Positions 33,779 to 43,398 of a stretch of 64,000 bases of DNA are shown in pieces. The stretch is from Zavarzinia marina. Its GTDB lineage: Bacteria; Pseudomonadota; Alphaproteobacteria; Zavarziniales; Zavarziniaceae. A program made the position numbers and the translations under genes. The notes below the pieces were generated by a model. The model saw only the letters and a program-made list of their open reading frames with translations, was not told the DNA's origin and ran no database searches. Numbering within the stretch: position 1 is the first letter of the stretch; each line of letters opens with the position of its first letter. The stretch covers positions 558,001-622,000 of the forward strand of contig NZ_JAKGSB010000002.1 of the NCBI RefSeq assembly GCF_021568905.1, read 5' to 3'.

Positions 33779-34660
33779 TTACTCGCCGCCGCCGAGGCTG
33801 TGGACGTAGAAGACGAGCTTCTTGATCGCGAGCGGATCGAGACGTCCCGCCCAGTCCGGCATCACGCCGTGACGCGGGTTCCAGATCTGGTTCGAAATCG
33901 ATTTGGCATCGCCGTTGTAGAGCCAGATCGCATCGTCGAGGCGCGGCCCGCCCATTTCCCGGAGGCCCGCGCCGGCATCGCCGTGGCAGGCGGCGCAATT
34001 GTCGGCGAAGACCTGGGCGCCGCGCTCAGCCGCCGCCGGATCAGCCGGGACCGTGCCGGAAAGCGACAGGACATAGGCGACCGTGTCGTCGACCTGCTCG
34101 CGGGTCAGGATGCCGTCCTTGCCGAAGGCGGGCATCATGGCCTGACGGGTTTCCTCGTCGTTGGTCGAACGGACACCGTGCTCGATCGTCGTCTGCAGGG
34201 TCTCGTAGTCGCCGCCCCACAGCCAGTCGTCGTCGAGCAGGTTGGGATAGCCAACGTTACCATTGGCACCCGAGCCGTGGCACTGCGCGCAGTTCTCGCC
34301 GAACAGGGCCTTGCCGCCCGCCATGGCGAAGGTCGACAGTTCCGGATCGGCCGCGATCTCGGCATAGGAAAGCGCCGCCAGCTTATTGTTGTAGGGGGCC
34401 TGCGCGGCCTTGGCGGCCGCCAGTTCCTCCGCCACTTCGGCGCGGGTCGAATAGCCGAGAAGCCCCGTGGTATAGCCCGAGATATAGGGCCAGGCCGGGA
34501 AGGCGATCCACCAGCCGACGGCGAAGAGGAAGCAGACCGCATAGGTCAGCACCCACCAGCGCGGCGGCGGCGTTTCGAGTTCGCCGATACCGTCCCAGGT
34601 ATAGGGGTGGATGGCGCTGCCCGTCACCGGGTCGACTTCGTATTTGCGTTTTTCGCTCAT
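33779..34660 (-). CDS. ccoP: cbb3-type cytochrome c oxidase subunit III (diheme CcoP)
   Basis: 293 residues. Short N-terminal cytoplasmic part (HPYTWDGIGELETPPPRWW), membrane anchor, then two cytochrome c domains with NCAQCHGSGANG and NCAACHGDAGAG heme sites. Carries electrons from soluble cytochrome c to CcoO. The ATG at 34660 begins MSEKRKYEVD; the frame open beyond it is an artefact. One base after ccoQ. Confidence 0.97.
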   Translation of the reverse strand: MSEKRKYEVDPVTGSAIHPYTWDGIGELETPPPRWWVLTYAVCFLFAVGWWIAFPAWPYISGYTTGLLGYSTRAEVAEELAAAKAAQAPYNNKLAALSYAEIAADPELSTFAMAGGKALFGENCAQCHGSGANGNVGYPNLLDDDWLWGGDYETLQTTIEHGVRSTNDEETRQAMMPAFGKDGILTREQVDDTVAYVLSLSGTVPADPAAAERGAQVFADNCAACHGDAGAGLREMGGPRLDDAIWLYNGDAKSISNQIWNPRHGVMPDWAGRLDPLAIKKLVFYVHSLGGGE

Positions 34661-34661
34661 G

Positions 34662-34835
34662 TCAGTTCTCCGCGCCGGCATGCTTCGACTCGTCCCGGAA
34701 CGGCACCTGGGCGGCATCGTCGTAATAGCGACGACCGCCCGGCCGGTAGGACCAGAAGACGAAGACGGCAAAGAGGCCGAAGAAGATCGCGAGGCCGAGG
34801 ATCCGGCTCCAGACCAGCGTGTCGTAGAAATCCAT
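34662..34835 (-). CDS. ccoQ: cbb3-type cytochrome oxidase subunit IV (CcoQ)
   Basis: 57 residues, read directly from the sequence: MDFYDTLVWSRILGLAIFFG, one transmembrane helix, then FWSYRPGGRRYYDDAAQVPF and a short charged tail. CcoQ stabilises the oxidase. Position between ccoO and ccoP and the size match the family. It is short enough to be missed by ORF callers with a 60-codon limit. Confidence 0.93.
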   Translation of the reverse strand: MDFYDTLVWSRILGLAIFFGLFAVFVFWSYRPGGRRYYDDAAQVPFRDESKHAGAEN

Positions 34836-34850
34836 CTCGAATCTCCCGTC

Positions 34851-35588
34851 TCAGCGGTTGAAGTCGGCGTCAGGCACGATCTTCGGGAAATCGACGAGGG
34901 TGCCGAGCATCTGGAGATAGGCCACCAGGGCATCCATCTCGGTCAGTTTCTCGGGATTGCCGTCGAAGTCGCGCGAAGCGGCCTTGGGCCAGCGGGCATC
35001 GAAATCCGCGTCCGCCCCTTCGGCCGACCCTTGCGCCGAGAAATCAGCCGCCGCATGGGCGATCTGATCGTCGGTATAGGGCACGCCGGTGACGCGGAGC
35101 GCGCGCAGGTGATCCGCGATCTCGGACCCGTCGATGGGCGTCGCCGCCAGGAAGGCGTAGGACGGCATCACGGATTCGGGCACCACGTCCTGCGGGTGGA
35201 TCAGATGGCGGACCTGCCATTCGTCGGAATATTTTCCGCCGACGCGGGCAAGATCCGGCCCCGTGCGCTTGGAGCCCCACTGGAACGGATGGTCGTACAT
35301 CGACTCGGCCGCCAGGCTGTAGGGCCCGTAGCGTTCCACCTCGTCACGGAAGGGGCGGACCTGCTGGCTGTGGCAGAGGTAGCAGCCCTCGCGGATGTAG
35401 ATGTTGCGACCGGCGAGTTCCAGCGGGGTGTAGGGGCGCATGCCCTCCACCTTCTCGATGGTGTTCTCGATCATGAACAGCGGCGCGATCTCGACCAGGC
35501 CGCCGACGGAGACGGCCGCCAGAATGCCGACCATCAGCTTGATGGAATGCTTCTGGAGGACGTCGTGGACGGAATAGACGTTTGCCAT
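34851..35588 (-). CDS. ccoO: cbb3-type cytochrome c oxidase subunit II (monoheme CcoO)
   Basis: 245 residues: N-terminal membrane anchor ([20 protein letters not shown]), [19 protein letters not shown] with the heme-binding Cxx[19 protein letters not shown] and the axial-ligand Met region ([13 protein letters not shown]). Links CcoP to the catalytic subunit. 13 bases after ccoN. Confidence 0.97.
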   Translation of the reverse strand: MANVYSVHDVLQKHSIKLMVGILAAVSVGGLVEIAPLFMIENTIEKVEGMRPYTPLELAGRNIYIREGCYLCHSQQVRPFRDEVERYGPYSLAAESMYDHPFQWGSKRTGPDLARVGGKYSDEWQVRHLIHPQDVVPESVMPSYAFLAATPIDGSEIADHLRALRVTGVPYTDDQIAHAAADFSAQGSAEGADADFDARWPKAASRDFDGNPEKLTEMDALVAYLQMLGTLVDFPKIVPDADFNR

Positions 35589-35601
35589 TGTATGTCCTCC
35601 C

Positions 35602-37089
35602 TCACTCGGCCGGTTGCAGGGCGGGGGCGGGCGGCGCCTCGGTCTCGGCGGGTTCGCCGGCCTTGACGGTCATCCACAGGTTCCACGCCATGACCAGCAC
35701 GCCCGACAGGAAGCACAGGCCGCCCAGGGTCCGGATCGCGTAATAGGGATGCATGGCGGCGACGGTCTCGACGAAGCTGTACTGCAGGAAGCCGAGGCTG
35801 TCGTAGGCCCGCCACATCAGGCCCTGCATGATGCCGGAGGCCCACATGGAGGTGATGTAGAGGACGATGCCGATGGTCCCGAGCCAGAAGTGCAAGCGGA
35901 CCAGGTTCTCGGAAAACACCGCCCTGCGGCCCCAGAGACGCGGCACCAGATAGTAGAGCGCGCCGAAGGAGATGAAGGCGTTCCAGCCGAGCGCACCGGA
36001 ATGCACGTGGCCGACGGTCCAGTCGGTGTAATGCGACAGGCCGTTCACCGCGCGGATCGACATCAGCGGGCCTTCGAAGGTCGACATGCCGTAGAAGGCG
36101 ACGGCGACGATCATGAAGCGCAGGATCGGATCGGTGCGCAGGCGGTCCCAGCGGCCCGAGACGGTCATGATGCCGTTCACCATGGAAGCCCAGGACGGCA
36201 TCCACAGGATGATCGAGAAGGTCATGCCCAGCATCTGCACCCAGTCGGGCAGCGCCGTGTAATGCAGGTGGTGCGGACCGGCCCAGATGTAGACGAAGAT
36301 CAGCGACCAGAAGGACACGATCGACAGGCGATAGGACCAGACCGGGCGTTCGACCTGCTTCGGGATGAAGTAATACATCATGCCCAGGAAGCCGGCGGTC
36401 AGGAAGAAGCCCACCGCGTTATGGCCGTACCACCATTGCGTCATGGCATCCTGCACGCCAGAGAACAGCGAATAGCTCTTCGAGCCGAGGAAGGACACCG
36501 GCACTGCCAGGTTGTTCACGATGTGCAGGATCGCGATCGTGACGATGAAGGCGAGGAAGTACCAGAGCGACACATAGATGTGCGGCTCCTTGCGCTTGAT
36601 GATCGTGCCGAGGAAGACCACCAGATAGGTCACCCAGACGACGGCCAGCCAGATGTCCAGATACCATTCCGGCTCGGCGTATTCCTTGGACTGGGACCCC
36701 CCCAGGACGTAGGACAGCGCCGCCATCACGATGAAGAACTGGTAGCCCCAGAACACGAATTCCGAGGCGAAGCCGCCGAACAGGCGGGCCCGGCAGGTGC
36801 GCTGGACGATGTGGAACGACGTGCCGATCAGCATCGAGCCGCCGAAGGCGAAGATCACGCCCGAGGTGTGGACCGGCCGCAGGCGGCCGAAGGTGGTCCA
36901 CGGCAGGCCGAGATTCAGCGCCGGAAAGGTGAGCTGGGCCGCGATCACCACGCCGACCAGCATGCCGACGATGGCCCAGAATATTGCCGCGATCATGAAC
37001 CAACGCACCACGTCGTCCTTGTAGACGACGGGTGCATCGATGACCCGGCCCGGGGATGCCCCCCCGGCAGTCATGGATGCTACAGTCAT
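35602..37089 (-). CDS. ccoN: cbb3-type cytochrome c oxidase catalytic subunit I (CcoN)
   Basis: 495 residues, about twelve membrane helices. Heme-copper oxidase that reduces O2 with high affinity. [14 protein letters not shown] (heme ligand), [32 protein letters not shown] and [15 protein letters not shown] carry the CuB and heme histidines. Start ATG 37089 is preceded by AGAGGGG. An FNR-type box lies 68-81 bases upstream, so micro-aerobic induction is likely. First gene of ccoNOQPGHIS. Confidence 0.98.
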   Translation of the reverse strand: MTVASMTAGGASPGRVIDAPVVYKDDVVRWFMIAAIFWAIVGMLVGVVIAAQLTFPALNLGLPWTTFGRLRPVHTSGVIFAFGGSMLIGTSFHIVQRTCRARLFGGFASEFVFWGYQFFIVMAALSYVLGGSQSKEYAEPEWYLDIWLAVVWVTYLVVFLGTIIKRKEPHIYVSLWYFLAFIVTIAILHIVNNLAVPVSFLGSKSYSLFSGVQDAMTQWWYGHNAVGFFLTAGFLGMMYYFIPKQVERPVWSYRLSIVSFWSLIFVYIWAGPHHLHYTALPDWVQMLGMTFSIILWMPSWASMVNGIMTVSGRWDRLRTDPILRFMIVAVAFYGMSTFEGPLMSIRAVNGLSHYTDWTVGHVHSGALGWNAFISFGALYYLVPRLWGRRAVFSENLVRLHFWLGTIGIVLYITSMWASGIMQGLMWRAYDSLGFLQYSFVETVAAMHPYYAIRTLGGLCFLSGVLVMAWNLWMTVKAGEPAETEAPPAPALQPAE

Positions 37090-37156
37090 GGTCTTGCCCC
37101 TCTATGGCGACCGTGCGAACAAGACGGGAATGTGGGCGCCCGAGTGATCAGCCGCC

Positions 37157-37170
37157 TTGATCCAGATCAC
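37157..37170. promoter_or_regulatory. FNR/FixK-type box upstream of ccoN
   Basis: TTGATCCAGATCAC, 13 of 14 positions as in TTGAT-N4-ATCAA. Its centre is ~74 bases upstream of the ccoN ATG, which suits a class II promoter with a ~33-base leader. The same 14-mer recurs 82 bases away. Confidence 0.82.
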
Positions 37171-37238
37171 GAGAGGCCGGGCCGCCTTTGCGACAAATCG
37201 ACCTCGCGGGCGCGTCCGGCCCCTTCTTTGGTCGAATC

Positions 37239-37252
37239 TTGATCCAGATCAC
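37239..37252. promoter_or_regulatory. FNR/FixK-type box upstream of the divergent small membrane gene
   Basis: TTGATCCAGATCAC, identical to the box at 37157. The centre is ~62 bases before the ATG at 37308, so a class II start would give a leader of about 21 bases. It predicts that the small gene is induced with cbb3 oxidase. Confidence 0.78.
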
Positions 37253-37307
37253 GGCGGCGCCCCCGCCCGTGGCTAGGCTTTGCCGATCGAGCCACGGAGT
37301 TGAGACC

Positions 37308-37592
37308 ATGAGCCTTGCCGAAAACCTCGCCCCAGAGGCCCATTCCAAACAGGCGCATCAGACCGCCGACGCGCATGCCGTCTCGGCCCTCGCTCTCGTT
37401 CCCGAGGTCGAGGCGGACGACCAGGGCGGCGTCATCGCCCCCGTCCTGATGGGTCTGTCGTTCCTGCTGATCGCCCTGTTCGGCGTGTTCCTGGCCGCGC
37501 GGGCACCGGATCAATACGGCTATGTCGCCGGCTTCGGCTTCATGGCCTTCGCCTTCGTGATGAGCATGCATTACTTCGCGCGCCGGATCTGA
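37308..37592 (+). CDS. Small two-helix membrane protein, divergent from cbb3 operon
   Basis: 94 residues from ATG 37308, with GGAG ten bases upstream. The first ~40 residues are soluble and rich in His and Ala (EAHSKQAHQTADAHAVSALA), followed by two hydrophobic helices (VLMGLSFLLIALFGVFLAA and YVAGFGFMAFAFVMSMHYFA). It ends ARRI. I do not recognise a family. The shared FNR-type control region suggests a role in low-oxygen respiration, possibly an accessory to cbb3 oxidase; this is inference from context only. Confidence 0.75.
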   Translation: MSLAENLAPEAHSKQAHQTADAHAVSALALVPEVEADDQGGVIAPVLMGLSFLLIALFGVFLAARAPDQYGYVAGFGFMAFAFVMSMHYFARRI

Positions 37593-37619
37593 CCGGCGCC
37601 GAAGGGATCCCTGCCCAGG

Positions 37620-38324
37620 TCACTCCACGCGGGCCGCCCCGATGATCGCGCCGTCCCCCGCCTGCAGGAGGACAGCGAAACGTTCGCCCGCGCCGGCGCG
37701 GGCTTGAAGCATTACGGCCTCGCCGCGCCATTCGCCCGCGACGTCGAGGCTGCGCACGATATTGGCTTCCAGCAGGGTCCGCCCGCCATTCTCGCCCCGG
37801 CCGACCGCCGTTCGATGCGACGGGTCATAGCCGACCAGCAGCACCAGCGCCCGCCCCGTGCCCTCCCCTGTTCCCGTGCCGTCGACGGCGATGCCGATCT
37901 CGTCGCCGATTCGCCGCGCCGTCACCGTCACGCCGCCCTCCTGTTCTGCGGCCGCGCGGATCAGGGCCGTCACCGCCGCCCGGTCCGAACCGACGGCCTG
38001 ACGACGGCCGTCGATCACCATCTGCGGCGTATAGACCTGGCGCTGGCCGAGCAGCGCCGCATAGAGACGCTGACGATCGGTGCCCGCCTCCAGCGAAAAG
38101 GGATCGTGCCAGCCGAGACGGTTCCAATAGGTCACATGAAAGGCGAGCGGCAGCACGTCGTCGCGGGTGGCGAGGTCGCGCAGGAAGGCGTCGGCCGGCG
38201 GGCATGACGAACAGCCCTGTGAGGTGAAGAGTTCGACCACCACGGGCCGATCGGAAGCCGCCGCCGCCCGAAGGCCCAGGACGGCGAGCACGGCGAGAAC
38301 CGCGATGACGAAGGCGATGCGCAT
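37620..38324 (-). CDS. DUF1223 family secreted thioredoxin-fold protein
   Basis: 234 residues with signal peptide (FVIAVLAVLAVLGLRAAAAS). VVVELFTSQGCSSCPPADAF is the family hallmark, with a CSSC pair at a thioredoxin-like active-site position; FHVTYWNRLGWHDPFS and VYTPQMVIDGRRQAVGSD follow. Probably a periplasmic protein with possible thiol-redox activity; function not established. It faces the small membrane gene tail to tail with 27 bases between. Confidence 0.9.
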   Translation of the reverse strand: MRIAFVIAVLAVLAVLGLRAAAASDRPVVVELFTSQGCSSCPPADAFLRDLATRDDVLPLAFHVTYWNRLGWHDPFSLEAGTDRQRLYAALLGQRQVYTPQMVIDGRRQAVGSDRAAVTALIRAAAEQEGGVTVTARRIGDEIGIAVDGTGTGEGTGRALVLLVGYDPSHRTAVGRGENGGRTLLEANIVRSLDVAGEWRGEAVMLQARAGAGERFAVLLQAGDGAIIGAARVE

Positions 38325-38399
38325 GGTCTGTCCTTCCCGTCTGGCCCCGCACCCGCCTGAAGGTTCGACCGAAGGCGATGCGAAGTTACGGAAAGGGCC

Positions 38400-38852
38400 T
38401 CAGTCCCGGCCCAGCAGCTTCCAGCCGACGATCCAGCCGGCGCCCACCAGCAGGATCGCCAGATAGGGGCTGAGCCCGCCGGCGAGACCGAGGCCGGCGA
38501 TCAGGCTGGGCACCAGGATGAGGGCGAGCGCGCCCCGGTCGGCCGGGCGTTCGTGGCCGGTGCGGCCGTTCCGGACCGAGGACAGGATGACGAGGGCCAG
38601 CCCGTCGGGATCGGGGCACGGCTCGCCGTCGAGCCGGGTGCGGCGCAGCAGGTTGGCGAGTTCGGCGGGACCGCCGTCGGTGCGCAGGATGCGCCGGGCG
38701 ATGACCGCCGGATCGTCGCCGGCGCGGACGATCAGATCGCCGACGGCCACCGCCTCGCCGCCGTCGGTCCCCAGCGGCCAGCCCAGCAGGCGACCGATCC
38801 GCGCCTCGAGGTTGCGGTCGCGCGGGTCGGGCTGGACGATCGGTTCCACCAT
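38400..38852 (-). CDS. Hypothetical protein with C-terminal membrane helices
   Basis: 150 residues. The N-terminal ~95 residues are soluble (RDRNLEARIGRLLGWPLGTD, VIARRILRTDGGPAELANLL). The C-terminal ~40 residues hold two hydrophobic segments (ALILVPSLIAGLGLAGG and LAILLVGAGWIVGWKLL). No family recognised. It lies upstream of the DUF1223 gene on the same strand, 75 bases away, so the two may be cotranscribed. Confidence 0.65.
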   Translation of the reverse strand: MVEPIVQPDPRDRNLEARIGRLLGWPLGTDGGEAVAVGDLIVRAGDDPAVIARRILRTDGGPAELANLLRRTRLDGEPCPDPDGLALVILSSVRNGRTGHERPADRGALALILVPSLIAGLGLAGGLSPYLAILLVGAGWIVGWKLLGRD

Positions 38853-39038
38853 GGCGAAATCCCGGCTGTCGTTCCCACCATCACAAGCCAGCGACGCGGT
38901 CTTGTCGAGCCTTCATTGCCGGCACGGCCGGGAATTCCCGAGCCCTGATCTGAGCGAAGGCGGCATTGCCGGCTTCGCGCTTGCCTATCGCCCGCAAGTG
39001 TTGCATTCCGGGCCCCAGAGAAAAAATTGGGGATCGTC

Positions 39039-40886
39039 ATGCCCGCCTACCGCTCCCAGACTTCGACCCATGGCCGCAACATGGCCGGTGCCCGCGCCCT
39101 GTGGCGCGCGACCGGCGTGAAGGAAGGCGATTTCGGCAAGCCGATCATCGCCATCGCCAATTCCTTCACCCAGTTCGTGCCGGGCCATGTGCACCTCAAG
39201 GACCTCGGCCAGCTCGTCGCGCGCGAGGTCGAGAAGGCGGGCGGCATCGCCAAGGAATTCAACACCATCGCCGTCGACGACGGTATCGCCATGGGCCATG
39301 ACGGCATGCTCTACAGCCTGCCGTCGCGCGACATCATCGCGGATTCGGTCGAATACATGGTGAATGCCCATTGCGCCGACGCGCTGGTCTGCATCTCCAA
39401 TTGCGACAAGATCACGCCGGGCATGCTGATGGCGGCGCTGCGCCTGAACATCCCGACGATCTTCGTCTCCGGCGGGCCGATGGAGGCCGGCAAGGTGAAG
39501 TGGAAGGGCAAGGAACTGGCGGTCGATCTGATCGACGCCATGATCGCCGGTGCCGATCCCAACGTCTCGGACGCGGAAAGCCTCGAGATGGAACGCTCCG
39601 CCTGCCCGACCTGCGGTTCGTGCTCCGGCATGTTCACGGCGAATTCGATGAATTGCCTGACCGAGGCCCTGGGCCTGTCGCTGCCGGGCAATGGCACCAT
39701 CGTCGCCACCCATGCCGACCGCCGCGAACTCTTCCTCTGGGCCGGGCGGCTGATCGTCGATCTGGCGCGCTCCTATTACGAGGGCGAGGACGAGCGCGTG
39801 CTGCCGCGTTCGATCGCCAGCTTCAAGGCGTTCGAGAACGCCATGACCCTCGACATCGCCATGGGCGGCTCCACCAATACGGTGCTGCACCTGCTGGCCG
39901 CCGCCTTCGAGGGCGGCGTCGACTTCTCCATGGCCGACATCGACCGCCTGTCGCGCCGCGTGCCCAATATCTGCAAGGTGGCGCCCGCCAAGCAGGACGT
40001 CCACATCGAGGACGTGCACCGCGCCGGCGGCATCCTGGGCATCCTGGCGGAACTGGACCGGGGCGGGTTGATCCATCGCGACGTCGGCACCGTCCATGCC
40101 TCCAGCCTCGGCAAGGCGCTGGACAAATGGGACGTCAAGGGCAAGCCCTCGGACGAGGTGCTGCATCTGTTCAGCGCGGCGCCGGGCGGCGTGCCGACCC
40201 AGGTCGCCTTCAGCCAGGACCGCCGTTTCCCCGATCTCGACCTCGACCGTTCGGCGGGCGTGATCCGCGACGTCGAACACGCCTTCTCGAAGGACGGCGG
40301 CCTGGCCGTGCTCTACGGCAACATCGCCCTCGACGGCTGCATCGTGAAGACGGCGGGGGTCGATGCCTCGAACCTGTCCTTCACCGGCCCCGCCCGCATC
40401 TTCGAGAGCCAGGACGCGGCGGTCGAAGGCATCCTGGGCGACAAGGTGAAGGCGGGCGACGTCGTCATCATCCGCTATGAGGGCCCGCGCGGCGGCCCCG
40501 GCATGCAGGAAATGCTCTATCCGACCAGCTTCCTGAAGTCGAAGGGCCTGGGCAAGGCCTGCGCCCTCTTGACCGACGGGCGCTTCTCGGGCGGCACCTC
40601 GGGGCTTTCCATCGGCCATGCCAGCCCGGAAGCGGCCGAAGGCGGCGCCATCGGCCTGATCGAGGAAGACGACACCATCGTCATCGACATCCCGAACCGG
40701 ATCATCCGGGTCGACGTGTCGGACGAGGTGCTGGCCGCGCGCCGCGCCGCCATGGAGGCCAAGGGCAAGGACGCCTGGAAGCCGGCGGCGCCCCGCGCCC
40801 GCCGCGTCTCCGCCGCGCTGAAGGCCTATGCCGCCATGGTGACCAGCGCCGCCAAGGGCGCCGTGCGCGACGTTTCCCACCTCTGA
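39039..40886 (+). CDS. ilvD: Dihydroxy-acid dehydratase
   Basis: 615 residues from ATG 39039 ([20 protein letters not shown]). Dehydrates dihydroxy-isovalerate and -methylvalerate to keto acids, using an Fe-S cluster. [16 protein letters not shown] (first cluster Cys), [20 protein letters not shown] (further Cys ligands) and [20 protein letters not shown] are conserved. A TTG in frame at 39027 is unlikely to be used. It completes the branched-chain pathway with ilvBNC, ~18 kb away. Confidence 0.98.
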   Translation: MPAYRSQTSTHGRNMAGARALWRATGVKEGDFGKPIIAIANSFTQFVPGHVHLKDLGQLVAREVEKAGGIAKEFNTIAVDDGIAMGHDGMLYSLPSRDIIADSVEYMVNAHCADALVCISNCDKITPGMLMAALRLNIPTIFVSGGPMEAGKVKWKGKELAVDLIDAMIAGADPNVSDAESLEMERSACPTCGSCSGMFTANSMNCLTEALGLSLPGNGTIVATHADRRELFLWAGRLIVDLARSYYEGEDERVLPRSIASFKAFENAMTLDIAMGGSTNTVLHLLAAAFEGGVDFSMADIDRLSRRVPNICKVAPAKQDVHIEDVHRAGGILGILAELDRGGLIHRDVGTVHASSLGKALDKWDVKGKPSDEVLHLFSAAPGGVPTQVAFSQDRRFPDLDLDRSAGVIRDVEHAFSKDGGLAVLYGNIALDGCIVKTAGVDASNLSFTGPARIFESQDAAVEGILGDKVKAGDVVIIRYEGPRGGPGMQEMLYPTSFLKSKGLGKACALLTDGRFSGGTSGLSIGHASPEAAEGGAIGLIEEDDTIVIDIPNRIIRVDVSDEVLAARRAAMEAKGKDAWKPAAPRARRVSAALKAYAAMVTSAAKGAVRDVSHL

Positions 40887-40972
40887 CCCGCAAGCGCGGA
40901 TCGCCCCGGGGTTGCGGCGACGCCGGCCCTGGGGGAAGATTCCGGCGGGGATCGTCGAAGGGGGAAACCGGC

Positions 40973-41527
40973 ATGGACCGCATCGCCGCCGCCACGGCCT
41001 GCATGGCGCTGAGCGCCCTGCTCGGGCTCGGCGCCTGCGCCGGCAAGGCGCCGCCGCCGGCGCCGACCCCGGCCGCCGTGCCGATGGTCGACGTCGCGCC
41101 CCTGCCCATCGCCGTGCCGCCGCCCGGCCGCACCGTCGCCCCGGCGGACCGCGACTGCCTGATCGCCAACATCTATTACGAAGCCGGCGGCGAAGGGCCG
41201 GACGGCATGGCGGCGGTCGCCCATGTGGTGCTGAACCGGCTGGACGTGCGCCCGGCGGGCACGACCATCTGCGACGTCACCTATGAACCGCATCAGTTCG
41301 GCTGGACCCGCAAGGTCCCGCGCGGCGCGGTATCCGCCGCGATCGGCAGCAGCCAGCGCTGGCAGACCGCCGCCATCATGGCCGAGGCGGTGCTGAGCGA
41401 ACGGGTGGCGGACCCGACCGGCGGCGCCCACTACTTCTATTCGACCATCCTGAACCGCAAGCCGCCGCGCTGGACCCGCAGACTGCAGCCCATCGCCCAG
41501 ATCGGCAACCACATGTTCCTGCGCTGA
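40973..41527 (+). CDS. SleB-like cell wall hydrolase lipoprotein
   Basis: 184 residues. Signal peptide ends LLGLGACAGK, a lipobox with Cys23 or nearby as the lipidation site, then a Pro/Ala linker. Hydrolase_2 core: CLIANIYYEAGGEGPDGMAA (conserved catalytic Glu region), VAHVVLNRLDV, TICDVTYEPHQFGW. Members cleave peptidoglycan. Probably outer-membrane-anchored. It follows ilvD by 86 bases and is likely a separate unit. Confidence 0.88.
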   Translation: MDRIAAATACMALSALLGLGACAGKAPPPAPTPAAVPMVDVAPLPIAVPPPGRTVAPADRDCLIANIYYEAGGEGPDGMAAVAHVVLNRLDVRPAGTTICDVTYEPHQFGWTRKVPRGAVSAAIGSSQRWQTAAIMAEAVLSERVADPTGGAHYFYSTILNRKPPRWTRRLQPIAQIGNHMFLR

Positions 41528-41578
41528 GTTGGGCAATCGGCACACGCCGTCCCGGCCCGCGCCGGGGCGACGCAAGTC

Positions 41579-42115
41579 TCAGACCCCCGCCAGCCAGAGG
41601 CCCGCGGCCATCAGGATGTTGACGACGGCGAGGCGGCCCTCGCCTATCGCGGCGCGGACCGTGTCGCGGTCGAGGGTCAGGACTTCCGCTTCCTCGAGGT
41701 CGCCTGAATCGGCGGCGGCGACCGGCACCGCGCTCCTGGCGTGGAACAGATGGCCGGTGCAGCCGTGCATATTGGCCATGGAGACGAAGGACTGGACGTG
41801 ACGCCAGTCCGGCGCCGCATAGCCCGTCTCTTCCAGAAGCTCGCGCCGGGCCGCCTGTTCCGGCGTCTCGCCCGGGTCGATCATGCCCCCCGGCAGGGAC
41901 AGGCAGGCACCGCCCACGCCCTGGCGATACTGATGCATCATGACGAGATCGCCCGCCGGCGTTTCCGCCAGGATCAGGACATAGGGGGCGAGTTCGAGGG
42001 TGTGGAATTCCTCCACCACCTTGCCGTCGGGCAGTTCGAGTGTGTCGACATGGACCGTCAGCCACGGCCGGCTTTCATAGACCGTGCGCCGGGCGAGGCG
42101 TTTCCAGGGTTTCAT
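41579..42115 (-). CDS. Nudix hydrolase, ADP-ribose pyrophosphatase-like
   Basis: 178 residues. Nudix box GGMIDPGETPEQAARRELLE followed by ETGY fits GX5EX7REUXEEXGU exactly. The N-terminal EFHTLELAPYVLILAETPAG and VMMHQYRQGVG resemble ADP-sugar pyrophosphatases of the NudF type. The C-terminal ~20 residues are hydrophobic (LAVVNILMAAGLWLAGV). Its ATG overlaps the stop of the upstream sugar dehydrogenase gene by 4 bases. Confidence 0.9.
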   Translation of the reverse strand: MKPWKRLARRTVYESRPWLTVHVDTLELPDGKVVEEFHTLELAPYVLILAETPAGDLVMMHQYRQGVGGACLSLPGGMIDPGETPEQAARRELLEETGYAAPDWRHVQSFVSMANMHGCTGHLFHARSAVPVAAADSGDLEEAEVLTLDRDTVRAAIGEGRLAVVNILMAAGLWLAGV

Positions 42116-43398
42116 TCGCCGCCCTCATAGGCTACGCGCCAGATCGTGCCGCCGACATCGTCGGCGACCAGCAGGGCGCCGTCGGGCGCCACCGCGACGG
42201 CGGCGGGCCGGCCCCAGACTTCCGCCCGACCGTCGCTGCCCGGGGCATCGAGGCGGAAACCGTCGAGGAAGATTTCATAGCGATTGGCGACCGGCCGCCC
42301 TTCCTCGAAATCGACGCGCGCGACCTGATAGCCGCGCGGCGTGCCGGCGTTCCAGCTTCCGTGCAAGGCGACGAAGGCGTCGCCACGATAGTCGGGGGGA
42401 AATGCCGCACCCGTGTAGAAGGCGAGGCCGAGGGGGGCGGAATGGCTGCGGAACAGGACCTCCGGCATGCGCGTGGCGGCGACCAGATCGGGGCTGCGGT
42501 CGCCGAAGCGCGGGTCCGGCACACCCATGTAGGCATAGGGCCAGCCGTAGAAGCCCCCCTGCACCACTTCCGCCAGATAATCGGGCACGAGATCGTCGCC
42601 GAGGCCGTCGCGCTCGTTCACCACGGTCCAGAGATGGCCGGTCCCCGGCTCGACCGCGAGACCGACCGGATTGCGCAGCCCCGCGGCGAAGGTCTCGCCC
42701 GTGCCGCCGGCGGCGGGATAGCGCCGGATGGTGGCGCGGGGCGCCGGCTCCTCCGCCAGATTGCCCTCGCTGCCGATGGCGACGAAAAAGGCGGAACCAT
42801 CCGCCGAAAAGGCGAGATTGCGGGTCCAATGGCCGCCCGGCTCGCCGAAATCGTCCTCGGCCGTGATCCGCTCGGGCGTGGCCGCCGCCCGCTCGGCGCC
42901 GTCGTAGGGCAGGCGCCAGACGCCATGGGCATCGGCGACGAAGAGCGTCTCGCCCTGGAAGGCGAGGCCATAGGGCAGTTCGAGACCGTCGAGATAGGCG
43001 CTGCGGCTCTCCGCCACGCCGTCGCCGTCGCCGTCGACCAGGCGCGTGACCACGCCGGCCCGCGACTGCGCCAGCAGGATCGCGCCATCGGGAGCCACGG
43101 CGAAGGCGCGGGGATGGGCCAGCCCGTCGACGAACAGATTGACCGCGAAGCCGGGCGGCGCCACGGGCGCCACGCCATCCGGCCGCGCCACTTTGCGCGG
43201 ACCGTTGTAGGCGCTGCCCGTGGCATGGGGCGGCGGCAGGTCGGCCGGATCGACCGAGATCGACATGCCCGGCTCCGAGCCGTGTGCCGGCGATGCGAGG
43301 GCGAGCGTCAGCAGGGTGAAGGAAGCTGTTAACCCGCGTCTGGCAGGATGCCGGCCATGCCCGATGCCGCCAAACCCTTCCCGATGAACCGCCGTCAT
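42112..43398 (-). CDS. PQQ-type sugar dehydrogenase / sorbosone dehydrogenase family
   Basis: About 428 residues. Six-bladed beta-propeller: GLAHPRAFAVAPDGAILLAQ, NLAFSADGSAFFVAIGSEGN, GLRNPVGLAVEPGTGHLW, GGFYGWPYAYMG and VWGRPAAVAVAPDGALLVAD. A signal peptide is present (LTASFTLLTLALASPAHGSE). The only start that retains it is ATG 43398, which overlaps the divergent Tat-protein gene start by 15 bases. A start at the Met just after the signal would give a cytosolic form. Probably periplasmic; substrate unknown. Confidence 0.85.
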   Translation of the reverse strand: MTAVHREGFGGIGHGRHPARRGLTASFTLLTLALASPAHGSEPGMSISVDPADLPPPHATGSAYNGPRKVARPDGVAPVAPPGFAVNLFVDGLAHPRAFAVAPDGAILLAQSRAGVVTRLVDGDGDGVAESRSAYLDGLELPYGLAFQGETLFVADAHGVWRLPYDGAERAAATPERITAEDDFGEPGGHWTRNLAFSADGSAFFVAIGSEGNLAEEPAPRATIRRYPAAGGTGETFAAGLRNPVGLAVEPGTGHLWTVVNERDGLGDDLVPDYLAEVVQGGFYGWPYAYMGVPDPRFGDRSPDLVAATRMPEVLFRSHSAPLGLAFYTGAAFPPDYRGDAFVALHGSWNAGTPRGYQVARVDFEEGRPVANRYEIFLDGFRLDAPGSDGRAEVWGRPAAVAVAPDGALLVADDVGGTIWRVAYEGGE

